Of a stretch of 64,000 nucleotides of DNA, positions 23,075 through 35,900 are shown piece after piece; position 1 is the stretch's first letter, and each line of letters opens with the position of its first letter. The notes under the pieces are model-generated. The model searched no databases. It worked only from the letters and a program-made list of their open reading frames with translations, and was not told the origin of the DNA. The position numbers and the translations under genes are program-made. Source of the DNA: Biscogniauxia marginata (lineage: Eukaryota; Ascomycota; Sordariomycetes; Xylariales; Xylariaceae); assembly GCA_022695795.1 (NCBI GenBank), contig MU404103.1, positions 1 through 64,000 on the forward strand, in the 5' to 3' direction.

Positions 23075-24051
23075 ATGGCAAGCTTAACGCCGTTGAAGAA
23101 CAAAATTATATGCATCACGGGAGCAGCGCAGGGCATCGGCCTTGGGATCGCGAGATACGTCGCTGCGCGTGGCGCTCATATCTCTCTGTCGGACGTCGCG
23201 GACGCTAACCTGAAAGCGACAGCGAAGAGCATATCCGAGTCCGTTCCCAATTCCCGGATCCTAACGCGAAAGGTGGACATCTCGGATCCCACGGCTGTCG
23301 AGAAGTGGGTGGCCGCCACAAAGGAGGAATTCGGGAAGATTGACGGCTGTGTAAACAACGCAGGTAATATAATCTCCCTCTCCCGAATCCCTCTCTCTTT
23401 TTATTTCTTTTCATGATCGCAGATCGACTACAAGACTCATAGCATCCAGGCATATTCGGCCGCGAGCCGGTCCCGCTGACAGAGATGAGCTTCGAGGACT
23501 GGACCCGGACCATCAACGTTAATCTCACGGGCACCTTCAACTGCCTCAAGTACCAGCTGCGCGCCATCGCCGACGGCGGCAGCATAGTCAATATGGCCAG
23601 CGTCGCCGGCTTGCACGGCACACCCATCTTCACGGCCTACAGCGCGTCTAAGCACGGCATCATTGGACTGACACGGTGTGCCGCCGTGCAGAACGCCGCG
23701 AGGCAAGTAAGGGTCAATGTCGTATGCCCGTAAGTCTTGTCTGATTATGTGACGTCCCCCCGCCCCCCTTTTAATTAGAACGGGCAGTACATAATAGAAG
23801 GGGTGTAAATGTGAATAAACGTGTGCTGATAATCTACACACTGGGTTAGGTCATTCGTAGACACGCCGATGCTCGCGGACTCCCGTCAGCGGACGGGCGG
23901 CGGCTTGCAGATAGAAAGCATACCCCAGTTGTTCGGGAGGCTCGCTACACTGGACGATGTCGCTGGGCTAGTGGGCTATCTGCTCGGCGACGAGAGCCGG
24001 TTCGTTACGGATTCCGTCTATCGGATTGATGGTGGATTCAAGTCTTTTTGA
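23075..24051 (+). CDS. Short-chain dehydrogenase/reductase (classical SDR)
   Basis: NAD(P)-dependent oxidoreductase of the FabG-like classical SDR family; substrate unknown. Exons: 23075-23363, 23450-23729 and 23850-24051, 256 residues. Seen: TGAAQGIG (T15-G22) cofactor motif, D40 after the second strand, which favours NAD(H), NNAG (94-97, split by intron 1), N121, S147, and Y160-S-A-S-K164. The Ser-x12-Tyr-x3-Lys spacing is canonical, so the enzyme looks active. The C-terminus has DTPML, the FGRLATLDDVAGLVGYLLGD segment and the usual VYRIDGGF end. Neighbours are a broken FAD monooxygenase and an MFS transporter, consistent with a small catabolic or metabolite locus (inference). Confidence 0.95.
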
Positions 24052-24464
24052 ATAGCAAAAAAGTACAGACTATAGCTTTTCTTTTGTTGATTAGAGTTAT
24101 ACATAAGTTGGTGTCGAAAGAACCTCTTGGTATGGCCGTCGCTTTGGCTTTGGATCCGAACCCGGCATTGGCTGTAAAGGGACTTCCGGCTGGCATCCCC
24201 TTTCCCGCTGGCTTACATTATATGATAGGTCTGGTATTTGTGCCCTTGACAAGCTTGGTTAGAAGCGTACTTAAGGAGATGGGGATTTGAGATTAGTTGG
24301 CAGAGCTCATGATCATGATTTCATGACGGGAAGTTAACATATATCATGAAAATTTCGAGGTTTCTTAAGCAGTTTATGTCTAATTATAAGATGAATGACA
24401 AAAGTAATCTAAAAATTCCGGCGTGCCGCAAACCATTCTTGAGGTTTTTGTACTTCGCGTCACG
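24052..24464. other. Convergent spacer with a possible coding relic
   Basis: Between the SDR and MFS stop codons. A plus-strand frame of 53 codons from ATG 24132 to 24290 reads protein-like (GLPAGIPFPAGLHYMIGLV) with codon use like the neighbours, but I recognise no family and no upstream exon. It may be the tail of a lost gene. Confidence 0.3.
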
Positions 24465-26295
24465 TTATTCTGACCTTGTCTCCGCTGCTTGTTCCTGCTC
24501 ACCTCGCTTCTCCGATCGTGGTATGGCTTCCTCCACAGTTTGCTCTGTCGCAGCGGTGGCTTTCGCTGGGTTATTATCTTTTCTGATGCTCCAACCCCCA
24601 TGCCAGCCTATCCATCCCTTTTCTCTTGGGCCTCTTATGACCGCGACAATAATAGCGGCACCGATAAATGCTATGTTGCAGCTTCCACTCCACACCCAGC
24701 CTCCCTCGGCATACAGTCGGTTCCCCACAGCCGTTCCTGTAAGCTGGCCCGCAAAACTAAATACCATATAAGCGGTATTGATCCTGTTTCGTGCCTTCGG
24801 GTCCAAGTTGTAGATATTGCTTCGATTGGCTGTGTGGGCAAAGTTTGCACCAGAGTCGGCCATGATAGCTTGAATAATAGGGCCCGCAATAGTGAAGCTG
24901 CCAACGAAAGTTCCGATAATGATGCCGACTATCTCAAATGCAAGACCGAGTACGACGGAGAACAGGAATACGAATCTATCAGTGACTAGACGCGACCATA
25001 CTGGAGCAAGCGTAATGACGGTGATTCCGATAAACGCGAACAGCCCAATGTCTAGAGAGGAGTAGTTGTACGGGGGCGACGCGAGGAGAAAAGTTAACGT
25101 TGTCCAGAAAGACGTAAAGGCAGCGCTAAGCATGAAGCCGATAATACAAGCCTGTGTCAGCAAGGGTTCCCGGACGACCATGATGGCCATCTCCCAGAGT
25201 GCCTTGAAGTAATTCAGACCCCTGTTCTTGACGGGGTAGTCTGAGAGAACAAAGAAGAGCAACATAAACGTTAGGTATTGCGCGCCAAGTGCTAGCCAGT
25301 AGATATTTCTCCACGAAGTATAGTTCGCTACTATACCACTCAACACCCTAGCAATGAGCAAGCCCAGTGCAAGCCCTGACACAACAATTGACAACGAGCT
25401 AGCGCGCTTGTTCGGTGGTGCTAGGTCACCGACCAGGGGAAGCATAAGTTGAGGAGTTACGGTTCTACTCAGTGATTAGTAGAGCCTAGGCAGATACTTC
25501 TGAGAATTATATACCCGACACCACATAGGAACGAAAGGCTGATGAAAGTTTCGAAGTTATTCGTAAAGCACAGTCCTATCCACTGCCAGACGTTAGTTGA
25601 CTCGTCAAGCATAGCCCCATAAAAGAAGCAGAGACTAACCATGGTTGCCGTTGCAAAGACGAGAAACAGAATGAGCGCCCTCCTTGGAACCATGTCGGCC
25701 AGTGGACAGATGAAAAGGAGCCCAGTAGCATAGCCAGCTTGGGATAGGGCTGCAACGGTAGACGAGCGCTCATAGCTCACGTTGAAGTCCTCGGCGATGA
25801 TATTGAGGATGGGCTGAGGATAGTACAGATTCGCAACCGTGAACGTCGTGCTCTGATGGCGGTCAGCATCCGAGAAAACTCGTAGATGAATAGATAGACG
25901 CTAGGGAGGATTCTCACAAAGCCAAGCAATAGATTCATAGAGAGTGTGAAGCTGGGAGGGTTCTGTGGGTCGTAACGACACCATCGTGGCATCCAATTCA
26001 GGACATTCATAATCTTTCCCATGGCCCCCGAGTTCTTGGGCTTTCTGTGGGCCGTTTCGTGCGGGAGCTGGCTACCCTCGTGGCTGTTTGTCGCAGTGCT
26101 GACTTGGCCCGGGGTAGATTTGTGCTCGTCCTCGCTATTTGACTCGGGAGCAGTAGTGTTATATTGGCTTGTATCCCCCGTCGTACTCACGCCTGTTAAT
26201 GACTGAGATTGGACACTATTTTCACTATCTGTTCCTTCATGGAACTGGTTGATGGCATTGTCGTCATCGTCCTGGTGGTTACTCGCTCCTCGCAT
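24465..26295 (-). CDS. MFS transporter, DHA1-like 12-TM
   Basis: Proton-driven plasma-membrane exporter or permease of the major facilitator superfamily; substrate unknown. Exons on the minus strand: 26295-25918, 25852-25515 and 25464-24465, 571 residues. The first 90-odd residues are a polar, acidic cytoplasmic tail, then WCRYDPQNPPSFTLSMNLLLGF leads into TM1. VANLYYPQPILNIIAEDFNV and the loop 2-3 segment GLLFICPLADMVPRRALI correspond to the MFS signature. TM4-5 reads MLPLVGDLAPPNKRASSLSI, a hallmark of this DHA1 branch. Twelve hydrophobic segments can be followed to IAFIGAAIIVAVI. The tail is charged. The frame is open throughout. Convergent with the SDR. Confidence 0.92.
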
Positions 26296-27590
26296 TTCCA
26301 CGGGGAAATCCGATCTCGCTCTGCAAATGAACGATGATAAAGTTAATTTTCACGGACGCTTTTTCATAAGCGATGGCAGGTCTATCCTAGGCCCTTTTCT
26401 TCTTCTTCGTTTCCACGGCCCATAGACGTTCTTTGGTTGAAAATGTAGTGCCAACGTCTAGTCTTACTCGGCTTACTGCCAAGGCGAGAAAGGAAGTTGA
26501 AGTTGGGGCTGATCGTTCATCTGATAGTTTTCCAACCACTTTTGCCAATATTGGGGATATCTGATGTAGCCGGTTTTCGGCATTTACTAAAGTCGGATGC
26601 CGAAAGGTGCATCACTGACGTTGACGTGGTAGAATAGGGCGGCTAGAACAAAGTTTTGCTGCAGGGAGACCATGCCGCCAATCAACTACCGAGATAATCG
26701 GGGTGTTTGACAAGGTTACAGGAATATTCACAAGTCTTACACGTATGTTTAACTCGGATCCCGAAGACGCTCGGAGTGATGCTACGCTTAACCGCCAAGA
26801 AGGTTCGGATCGGGGATCGACCTGGGCGAGCCAAGAAGATGCCCCCCATTTTTCCGAGTTCGATTTGTTTAACTAAGTGCTATTGAGGCTAGTTGTGAGA
26901 CTATGTGAAATGAAATCAACGCCTTCGTTGAGGTGAGTTATTCGTAGACGTGGCTGACTGTTTGACCGCTTCCTGTCCAAAGTTCCATCGGCAACAGGGA
27001 GATAAGCGCCGGTTTTGCTTACCGGACGTTAAGGTTCAGCAGGATAACCGAGTCGGATTAAAACCAACAATGCAAGATGCATTTAATAGATTTGTTGCCT
27101 GCTGCAGAGTAGCTAGATAGGTCTAAAAACCCATGGCAAGCGAGAACAGTGTCTCTGTAACATTAAGGCATGGTAGAAATACATGTCGCTCTAGATCACA
27201 CGCCCCTAGCAAGTCCAGGAAGCTTGACTGTGTTGATCCTTACCTAACCTTAAAATGTGGCTCCTACGCTAAGGAGGTAGGCTATGGAGGGGGAGAACAA
27301 GTACCTAATCTATAGGAACAATATAATAGGTAGTACATACGACGTGGTTGACACTTAGAAGCGGACGAGAGTCGACAAACAGAGAAGGTGAATAAATTAG
27401 AAGGGAAAGCGTGGGTGGCAGTTTTAAGTGGAATACTGCTATGAAGCTTACCTATCGGTTAAATACCTACCTACCTAGTCACGATATAAAGTGCCCGATA
27501 ACCCTGGGACATGGTTAAGTTATTGGGGCACATGACCCACTTATCCCGACCCAGCAGCCCACGCTCAAGGCGCGGGGGGACAAAAGTAAA
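26296..27590. other. Promoter side of the MFS gene, otherwise no gene seen
   Basis: Balanced GC. No conserved coding text on either strand; short frames only. A CCTACCTACC cluster lies near 27465. The region ends at the AT block near 27590. Confidence 0.5.
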
Positions 27591-28170
27591 ATCCTCGTAT
27601 ATAATTTTAATGTGTCTCTTTTTCTTCCTCTTTGTCTTTTAATAATGAAATATTATTTAAATAACTAATATTAAAGCTTTATTTTAAGATAAATATTAAA
27701 ATTATAATATGTTAAAAGTTAAAATATAAGCTTTTTAATTTATTTATAATTTTAACTTTAAAAATTAATTTTAAATATTTAATATTATATTATATTAATT
27801 TAAATATAATATAATATATAAACTTATAAGTTATATAAATTTATAAATCATTTTAATTTTATATATAAAATCCGATTTTTTTAAAGTAAATAATTTAATA
27901 ATTTAATAAAATATAAAAACGAGAAATTTTAATTTTAATTATATTAATAAAAATTATAGAATAATTTATATGTTTTATTTTATTTTTTGTGTTTATATAT
28001 ATATATATATATTAGTTTTTTTTTAAATATCAAATTTAATTAATTTAAAGAAAGGCTTAAGATTTTTTTAAAAATTTTAATTAAAAGTTAATTTATTTAA
28101 TACTACTTTATTATTAATAACCTTGACCGTGTTATATTAATTTATTATTTTAAAGATTCAACTTTCACTT
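27591..28170. other. AT-rich block between the two MFS genes
   Basis: RIP-like block with a TATA dinucleotide run near 27995-28012 and a stretch (27835-27900) resembling the ATATAAAATCCGATTTTTTT arm of the foldback family. No coding frame. Probably a decayed foldback element plus flanking repeat. Confidence 0.6.
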
Positions 28171-28781
28171 TAAACAAGAAAAAAGCAGAGGTGTTTTAAG
28201 TTTATCTAGGTATCATAGATTAATATCTGGAGCCGTTGATAAGAAAGAGGCTTGAGGGGGCAGAGCAAGGATACGGAGCTTCCCTACTATATCCGGTACT
28301 TATCTTCGTAAGACATGGTCAACTACCTAGAAGGTATGTAGGTAGTCAACTATTTCGTAATCTTACAAGAACAAGTGATGCTGACATAAGCAGATAAATA
28401 GTGAAATAAGTATCCCGTGGCTTTAATCGCCTTCCAAGTTTTACCGGAACTACTAGATTTAAGAGGTAGAGATAAGAAACCGCACTTCTTCCCCTCTTAT
28501 CTTGAGTTTGGACAATGTAACACTCTGCATGGGATCATGCTTGGCATGGTGAAACCTATCAATACGCGGCCTTCTGCCGATCGAGGCCTTATCTATGCCG
28601 CCCCAGATATGAATGATGTGATGATAGAGGGTGGGGGAGAGAGCCTTCCGTGCTTAATAGACCTGGGGGTGGACAGGAAATTATAATATCGATGAGGCTC
28701 TCGTCTTGTATGTCCCATCAACACGATATCCATAGCCCTTAAGTATAGTATTATTCAGAGCTGGGTGTACTTAGTGCTACG
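28171..28781. promoter_or_regulatory. Upstream region of the second MFS gene
   Basis: Balanced sequence. A 89-codon frame at 28417-28686 (+) has no family resemblance. Likely promoter. Confidence 0.4.
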
Positions 28782-28937
28782 ATGGCGCATGTTTCTGAAA
28801 TTACGATGCCACAACCGGTAGTGACGCCGAAGTTCGATGTACTTAGCTCTTCAGAGAAAGAGCACAATGTTAACGACGTAGAAACCAGCGAAAAAGACAG
28901 TGTCGTTGTGGGTGACATTCAAGATGACCTCGGTTAG
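28782..28937 (+). pseudogene. 51-codon frame: displaced N-terminus or uORF of the second MFS gene
   Basis: Starts ATG and reads MAHVSEITMPQPVV, then an acidic Ser/Glu/Lys-rich text typical of the cytoplasmic tails of MFS permeases, stopping at TAG 28935-28937. The main MFS frame begins one phase away and overlaps it from ATG 28924. No intron of workable length joins the two. Either a 1-nt indel cut the original N-terminus off, or this is an overlapping upstream ORF. Confidence 0.5.
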
Positions 28938-31092
28938 TCAGAATAGCACAATGAAGGGAATTCAGCGAAACATTGACCCGTTAGAAATAGCACCACAATA
29001 CACCGAGGAGCAGTACAAGAAGCTCAAGAGGAAAGCTGACAGATACCTCCTTCCTCTCATGTGGCTTTGCTACGGAATACAGCAAACCGACAAGACGTCG
29101 ATTGGGACCCAGGCTACTTTCGGTCTCAGAGATGTAAGACACCTGTCTATTTTAATAACATGCGAATCCTTTAGACATTCACCTAGAGCTCGATGAGTGC
29201 TTACTAGGCGTACCGTACAGGATACCGGGCTAGTCGGGCAGCAGTACTCTTGGCTCACCACAATATTTTACTTAACTTACCTAATCTTCGAGTTTCCGTC
29301 GAACATAGTTCTACAGAGATACCTGATGGGTCGGACGCTCTCATGCTACATGATCTGTTGGGGGGTTGTGGTCTTGTGCATAGGCTTTGCGCAAAACTTC
29401 ACGCATCTCATCACTTTGCGCGCACTTCAAGGGATGTTTGAGGTAATTTTTACCTGGGTATGGGATCAGCATTCGAACTTTTCAGCTAAGATTTAGGATA
29501 GTGCTGTATATCCCCTGGTTTTATCCTCGTCATTGGATCATGGTACGGCTACCTACTTCCAGAAATATTTTGAACCTACATCAAGGACTAACCGTGCGGG
29601 GAAAGGTATACGACTCGGGAGCATGCTTCGAGGTCGCTTGTCTTTCAGAGCGCTAACGCTGGGTTTGGTGTCATTTCCAACCTTATCCTCTACGGGATCG
29701 GGACTGTCCAATTCCACCGTGGCCCCGAGTTTCAAGCGTGGAGATATATGTCCTATGTGAGACTTACTGTGGCCTGGCGGATAGTTGGAAGGCTGACTAT
29801 ATATGCATAGTTTCTTGGAGGCTTGACAATTCTCACTGGGCTCACGTGTCTCTTTCTACTTGGCACGCCGTCGGAAGTTCGCTGGCTGTCGCCTGAAGAG
29901 AGAAAGATAGCTAATGCCCGGATTTTGTCGAATAATACCGGACATGACAGAACGGGCATTAAGAAGTGGAAGTGGAGGCAAGCGAGAGAATGTTTGGTTG
30001 ATCCTTGTGTAAGTCGTCGTTGTAGATATGTGACCGATTCTCCTGTCTTGTTACTAAAGCCATTGCTAGTTCTGGTTTGCTGGAATTAATGCATTCCTGA
30101 GTTCGGTACCGAATGGCGGCATTACTACATTTGGCGCTATTATCAATACGACTTTCGGATTTTGTGAGTATCGAAATCGAGATGAGGCGGGTTTTGTGAC
30201 TGATAGCTTGTGGACAGCTAATCTACAAGTGATACTTCTTGATATTCCTCGAGGCGTTTTCTCTGTTCTATGGTTTGTCCTGATCGGTATTGTTACAAGC
30301 AAAAGGAAGAACCTACGCATGTAGGTAGCAGCGACAAGTTTGATTACTCTGAACAGCTAACAACCTAGTTAAAAGGTACTTCATGATGTTTTCTGTCGTT
30401 CCCCCGTTCGTGGGTTTCATTTTGATGTCGATGCTCTCGAACTCGCCGGAGCATAAGTGGACAAAATGGGGAGGGTAAGTTTTCTCTTATATCGAAGATT
30501 AGACAGCCTTGACCTCATTTTATTCACTAATGAATATATCAAGTTACTTTATGAGCGTGACTGCGGTTATCGGACTCTTTCTTGCCTGGACCCTGATTCC
30601 ATCTAACGTGGCTGGCCGAACCAAACGCACCCTAACGTCGTCCTTTACTTTCGTCGGCTATTGTGTCGGCAATATGGTTGGGTCTCAAATATTCACCTCA
30701 AAAGACGCTGTAAGTTCACAAAAGGCAATGGCCTGTCCCGATTCTAGCTTAGTTGACCCTTCTTGTATCTAGCCACGATACATACCAGGCACAATCGGCT
30801 GTGCGGTATGTTATGGACTTCAGTTCCTCCTAATTATCATTTGGAGGATCCTTCTAGTGAGGCGGAATCGAACGCGGGACGAACAGATGCGAGAAGACGG
30901 TCTTACTGAAGACGGTAGGATGGAAAGGGCCCGGCATCTAGGCGAGCAAGACTGCACCGATTTTGAGAACCCCCATGTAAGTCCAAATAATCCTCTCATT
31001 TCATTAACCTCTCCCCTTTTCAGCCTATCATTGGCACAATGAGGAGATGCTGGGCTAATCACTATATAATTCAGTTCCGTTATACGATGTGA
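28924..31092 (+). CDS. MFS permease, TNA1/Dal5-like anion:cation symporter family
   Basis: Predicted plasma-membrane uptake permease for a carboxylate-type or vitamin-like substrate (family-level inference). Eleven exons: 28924-29133, 29221-29442, 29502-29542, 29606-29756, 29811-30008, 30070-30163, 30218-30320, 30376-30474, 30544-30709, 30773-30976 and 31075-31092; 501 residues. All joins keep frame. Landmarks: KKLKRKADRYLLPLMWLCYG before TM1, DKTSIGTQATFGL, QQYSWLTTIFYLTYLIFEFP, NIVLQRYLMGR, RALQGMFECCISPGFILVIG, PSEVRWLSPEER, FTFVGYCVGNMVGSQIF (family hallmark) and the RYIPGTIGCAVCYGLQ segment, then a charged tail. Intron 7 must use the AAAAG acceptor at 30375; TAG at 30368 would create a stop. 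Start is uncertain (see the 28782 frame). Confidence 0.88.
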
Positions 31093-32006
31093 ATTTCATT
31101 GCGAGGGCCATAGAGTCATGTCCGCAGATGGAATTTGATTTCATTCCGCTTCCAAGACTGCTTAGCCTGTTTCGCTTGACTAGAAGGCTACATTAAGCTG
31201 AAAGGTGTAGGCCCAACTAGGGATCAAGTCCATATGGTTTGAGCCCGACCATTCGGAGAATTTAGTCTAGCTCACGGTCTGACATGTATATCTGAACAGA
31301 CAACAAACAAGGTTATAACGATTAGTTTCGCTTAATGTATAGATGAAGTGCAATGATATTCTCTTACGGATTGTTGATCTATGTTGATATTGAGATCGAC
31401 GTAGCGTCCCACCATTTTCGTGCAGTTTACATGCAGCCACGACGACTCCTCCCGCATTTCGATTGATGGACCAAGGATCCTTGTAAGGCTTGAACCGTAG
31501 GTTAAGCTTTACAGTAATCCGCGGCGTAAGGTAAGGCTAAGTGCTGATAGGCGTCGATCATGCAATACGATAAACCCCTGCCTACAACCCTACTCAAGAT
31601 ATCCTTTGGTCTTATAAATAACAAAACTTGAGGCTCAAATCTTGCTAGTCAATTCAACATTGACGACTATACAATACGAATATAAATCGCTTCCGGCGCG
31701 GTATACGATGCAGCCGAATTGACAACCTGCATACTTGCTTGCTCTTCCACCCGAAAAGCCCTATTCAAATCCAGGCAAAATTGTTTTGTCCATCAACCGA
31801 AGGTGTCTGTCTATGCCTAAATTGCTTTTGCTCGTTGCGTCGTACGAATCCTAAGAAAAAGAAAACAAGCAGCAGAGGTATCTTGAAATCATCCCCAAAG
31901 CCCCCAGATTCCCAATATATTTCTTCAAAAACGCCATTCCGTATATACGAACAACCCGATTTAATATCGTTAACCTGTTCCAACCAAGCTTTGATGCATC
32001 TGCCAT
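31093..32006. other. Convergent spacer between MFS and GH16 genes
   Basis: Balanced composition, no conserved coding text. The frames at 31739-32068 and 31765-32031 overlap each other on opposite strands and run into the GH16 last exon; neither is supported. Confidence 0.5.
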
Positions 32007-32916
32007 CTATGAAGAATAGACGGCCACCCACTGTACCTCCATCATGGCGCCATAGCCATCCAGAGTAGCCTGCATTGGAGAACTGTTAGTATACGTGGGA
32101 ATCAATGCTAGAGACTCGGGAACGTGAACTTACGTCGTTGGGTAGGCCAGGCCAGTCACCACCCACGGCCACGTTAAGGATCATGTATAGGGGGCTGTGG
32201 GCGAGACTCGACCACACAGGTGCATCAGCGATATCGGCTCCGGTAAGGGTATTGAATGTGTTGCCATCCAATTGCCACGTGATTGTTTGTGCTTGCCAGT
32301 CGTCGTTAGTTCGGTCAATCTTGACGGACCAGGTATGGAAGCCATCGGTTGGCATGCTAACAGGTGTTACTCGCCCGAGCGGCTCCAGACAAGGCCCACC
32401 GGTCGAAGACCCGCAGTGGACTGAGCCGTAGCCGATAGGGAGACCGTTAACCTGTTCAAAGATGTCGATCTCGCCAGCCGCCGGCCATTCAGTCCCGTGC
32501 CGCATAGCATCACCAACAGCCCAGAAAGCGGGCCACACTCCTTGCTTATTCACGGCAGCGTTACTGCCTACTAGGATGCTGGCCTGAAGCGTCGTGATCT
32601 TGCCGGGTTCTGGAGTCCAGGAACCCTTCGTCTCGATACGGCCCGAGGACCAATGGCCGCTAGATGACTTCCGAGGAACGAACTGAATGGTACCACCGCC
32701 GCTAATTTGCAAGTTGTTGTTCGAAGTTGTGTATGACTGGACCTCATTATTGGTGTCGATAGCATCCATAATGTTCCAGGAGTTTCCATTAGGCGAAGAG
32801 CCCGCGGAACCCTCAAAGTCATCAGACCAGACGAGCGTCATGCCCTGGACGTTGGGAGGAGTAATACTAGTGACGATGCATGGTAAGAGTGAGAGAAGTA
32901 CGTTTTGGAAACGCAT
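32007..32916 (-). CDS. Secreted GH16 endo-beta-1,3(4)-glucanase-like glycosidase
   Basis: Glycoside hydrolase family 16, predicted to cleave beta-1,3- or mixed-linked glucan outside the cell. Exons on the minus strand: 32916-32134 and 32069-32007, 281 residues. The N-terminus MRFQNVLLSLLPCIVTSI is a likely signal peptide; mature text starts near LVWSDDFEG. The catalytic motif GEIDIFE is present with nucleophile E149, D151 and acid/base E154. WPAFWAVG and HTWSVKID are family blocks, followed by LNVAVGGDWPG near the end. The last 20 residues, ending GAMMEVQWVAVYSS, come from exon 2 and complete the final beta strand. The upstream frame extends to 32988 but only with a GTG, so ATG 32916 is taken. 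No binding module or GPI signal is seen. Confidence 0.93.
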
Positions 32917-35900
32917 TTTTAAAGATATAGGACGAGAGATGAAGGACAATAGTATCGAAGCAGAGCCCCGTATGATGTTTCTATACACAAGTATAGGTAA
33001 ACGGGGCGAGTCAAGATGAAGAGAACGAGGAATCTGCTAGCAGGATATGGACTAAATCCTGTCTTGCAGGAAAGTTGGAGAATATATAAAAAGAAAGACG
33101 AAAGTGAGTTGGCCAAAGGTTGGCTACGTGGTGAGAAAAGAATGTGATATAGACTAGGCTAGCCAGGTGGGAGAAGATAAAGGAAACGGGTTGGAGATGG
33201 AAGCAATAGATTTAAACTAACCTCTGCCCTAGGACGGCTTACCTCAGAGGTATATGCTAAGCCCTTCATCCACCCGCCTCGTGTAGAGGTATCGTCCTAG
33301 TCGGAGGGCGGGCTCCACTATACTCATGGCAAGTCTAGATGAAAAACTGGGGGGTCTGGGTTGTTCACCACGCACCGGCACGATGGTAGACAAACTTGAC
33401 AAGGAATAGAGCTCCGAACCTAGCCACGCCCAAGGAACAATGAATTTCAGGCATGATATCGTCCTCATACGGAAATGAGATGTCGGAGGTAAGGATGAAA
33501 CTTCCGGGGGGTTAGTTTTGCTAACTACGGTAGTGACGAGGAGAAAGTATTGCTAGTGGATGACACCCTGTAGTGACATTGGGCGCCTGTCTCTGCGCCT
33601 GACTAGCCGAGAGAAGCCCACAAGAGCAGCTTCACGGATCACGAATAATACGCCAGAATAAACTCGTGGTCTGGGCGGACTCAAGCCCATATGCTAATTT
33701 GTCTGAGGTCTTACACTCTCATCTGTCGACTGCCTTGGGAGTAGGCCACCGCCTCCTACGGTTACTTACATTACCAGCAGCGTGTTTGTGCGATAGCAAG
33801 ATGGAAGTGACAATCACTGTTGCGAGATCATGTTGTGGCATAAGAGTGGCAATATAGGATAACACGGCAAGGGAGAGTGAATAAAAACAAGGTACACCGC
33901 TGATGAGTTGGCAGAGTGCTCTCCCTCATCGACGAGTCAGAGGCCGACGTGAGCTTGACGACCGTTGCATGTGGGAAAGAGGGGAGGGGGGGGGGAGGGG
34001 GTTAGAAAAAAACGACGTTGTGAAAAGGGGGGAAGGGAACACTAGTCAGGAACCAAAACCCCAAGAGGTAAAGACAAGGCGAAGCGGCGCGGCTTAGCTC
34101 TGGAGATGCAAGGTACAAATGCACACAAACACTGAGCTGGCATCTGCGCATACCAATCCAGCAGGGATGCTGAAACTCGAGTTGATTGTCGATAGATCTT
34201 TATTGATCCTCAAGGTCTTCTTCAGATATGGGCTTTCAGGCATGCTGCCAGAGTCTCTACCCTGCAATGTCTTCGTCCTCTACTTCCTCAAAGCTCGTGA
34301 GCTCACAAATCCAGCTATGGTGCAAGACAGTCGCTATTGTAGACCGTCTAGAATGCCGATCGCTTGATAGCCACTAGCCAAAAGGTTCTGAATCACGAGC
34401 GAGCCGCGGAGTGAACCCTGTTGTAAGCGCGGGCGCGTCTAACAATAGGAAAAATACTTATGCTATTTTAGAAACGGCTTTATTATCCGACGAGCCTAAT
34501 GTTGGTCTTCATCAGGGAGAGTTTGGCGCGTGCTGCAATGCACTGCTCTGAACGACTTCGTTAAGCGCGATCTCGAGCAAAGTCTGGTGTTCCTGGTATA
34601 GTTAAAATAACGAAAGTCTGTGGAATGCGAAAGCACCAGGTTGGTGAAGCCGCCTCACCCCCCAAGCTCGTCGCTGCAAGCAGAAGGCTTATTCTTGTTC
34701 AGACTTCAAATTCCAAGTATCTCGACGGGTTATCGAAAGATGTGCTCTTCTCCTTCTGGATATCATTTGATGCCCAAGGGTATCAACATACATACCGTCA
34801 CGTACACACATACATGTCTTAGAAAATTTCATTATTGGTAGCACTTCTCAGCGTCGCCTGAATCGTCGGTAATTGGCTGTTAATGCAGAACCGATATGCA
34901 CCATGCAAGTTTTCGATTAGTTGGGCCTCTGCCGTCCATTCACTTAAGCCACGGCCCACCAAAAACAGAAAGGGAGGGGTGGTTCCCCCTTGCTTAGCCT
35001 TGATGAGAACTGAGCCAATGAAAGCTATGAAGTGCTTTCTAACAACTTGACATGAGGCGGCACCGAATCTAGGCACGTCTATAATATCCTGTCGTTGTTC
35101 CCTCTACTCCGTACGTATCTCTCAGATAAGGGCTCGGCCATCCCATATCCATAGCAGGTGGTTGTTATCCAGGTGCTTTACAGGCGACGAGAGTGCATAA
35201 GAGCAAGCTATGGAAATCGGACGAACCCGTACACAGTAGAGATTTTCAGGGATCATGTTTCAAGTTTTCACGCCGCCTCGGACATGGTTTCCCTCTTCGG
35301 TATCGTATTGAAGTCTCAGTACAATATCGATTTTCTTTTTCGTTTGCTTTGCCCCTTTCCCCCTTTTGCCCCCTCCCCCGATGATCTGGTGTATAAGCTT
35401 CGGCTGCTCGATGAGTGGTTATACGTACATACGTAGGTAAAGGAGTCAGAGTTGATGGCCACGTCGCTTTGCATATTCGGTGTAAAACGTCGCGATAGGC
35501 ATTTATTGGATTTTTGCATATTATGGTAGTGCAGAGTAGAGAAAGTTGCGCACTTCTGTATTGGCTACCTATTTCCAATGTTAACAGGCATATTCTCGCA
35601 AATTCCTGCACTCTGATCAAGCTATGATAAGACCAGTGACTTGATGATTGCCTCGAACTCGAACCCCCACGAGACGTGATCCGTGAAGGTTTGCAGGCAC
35701 CCCTGAAAGGTATGCGGTAATTTTTGGAGGTTCCCTGCACTTGATTTACGTTGTGTTGACGATCTGCTGGCCAAGACTAAGATTAGGTCGCTTTGGGTCG
35801 TTGATCTACATCGGATAGGCCTCCTTGTCGACCTCCGAACAAGATCTATCCTCTACTTCCACCAATTTGGTTAGCATTCATACATTTGTTACTCAGGGCA

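Noticed and set aside
31739..32068. 109-codon plus-strand frame and its mirror
   Set aside because: Overlaps the true last GH16 exon on the other strand.
35640..35700. tRNA-like GGTTCGAG segment on the minus strand
   Set aside because: The neighbouring bases do not pair as a T arm and no cloverleaf can be drawn.
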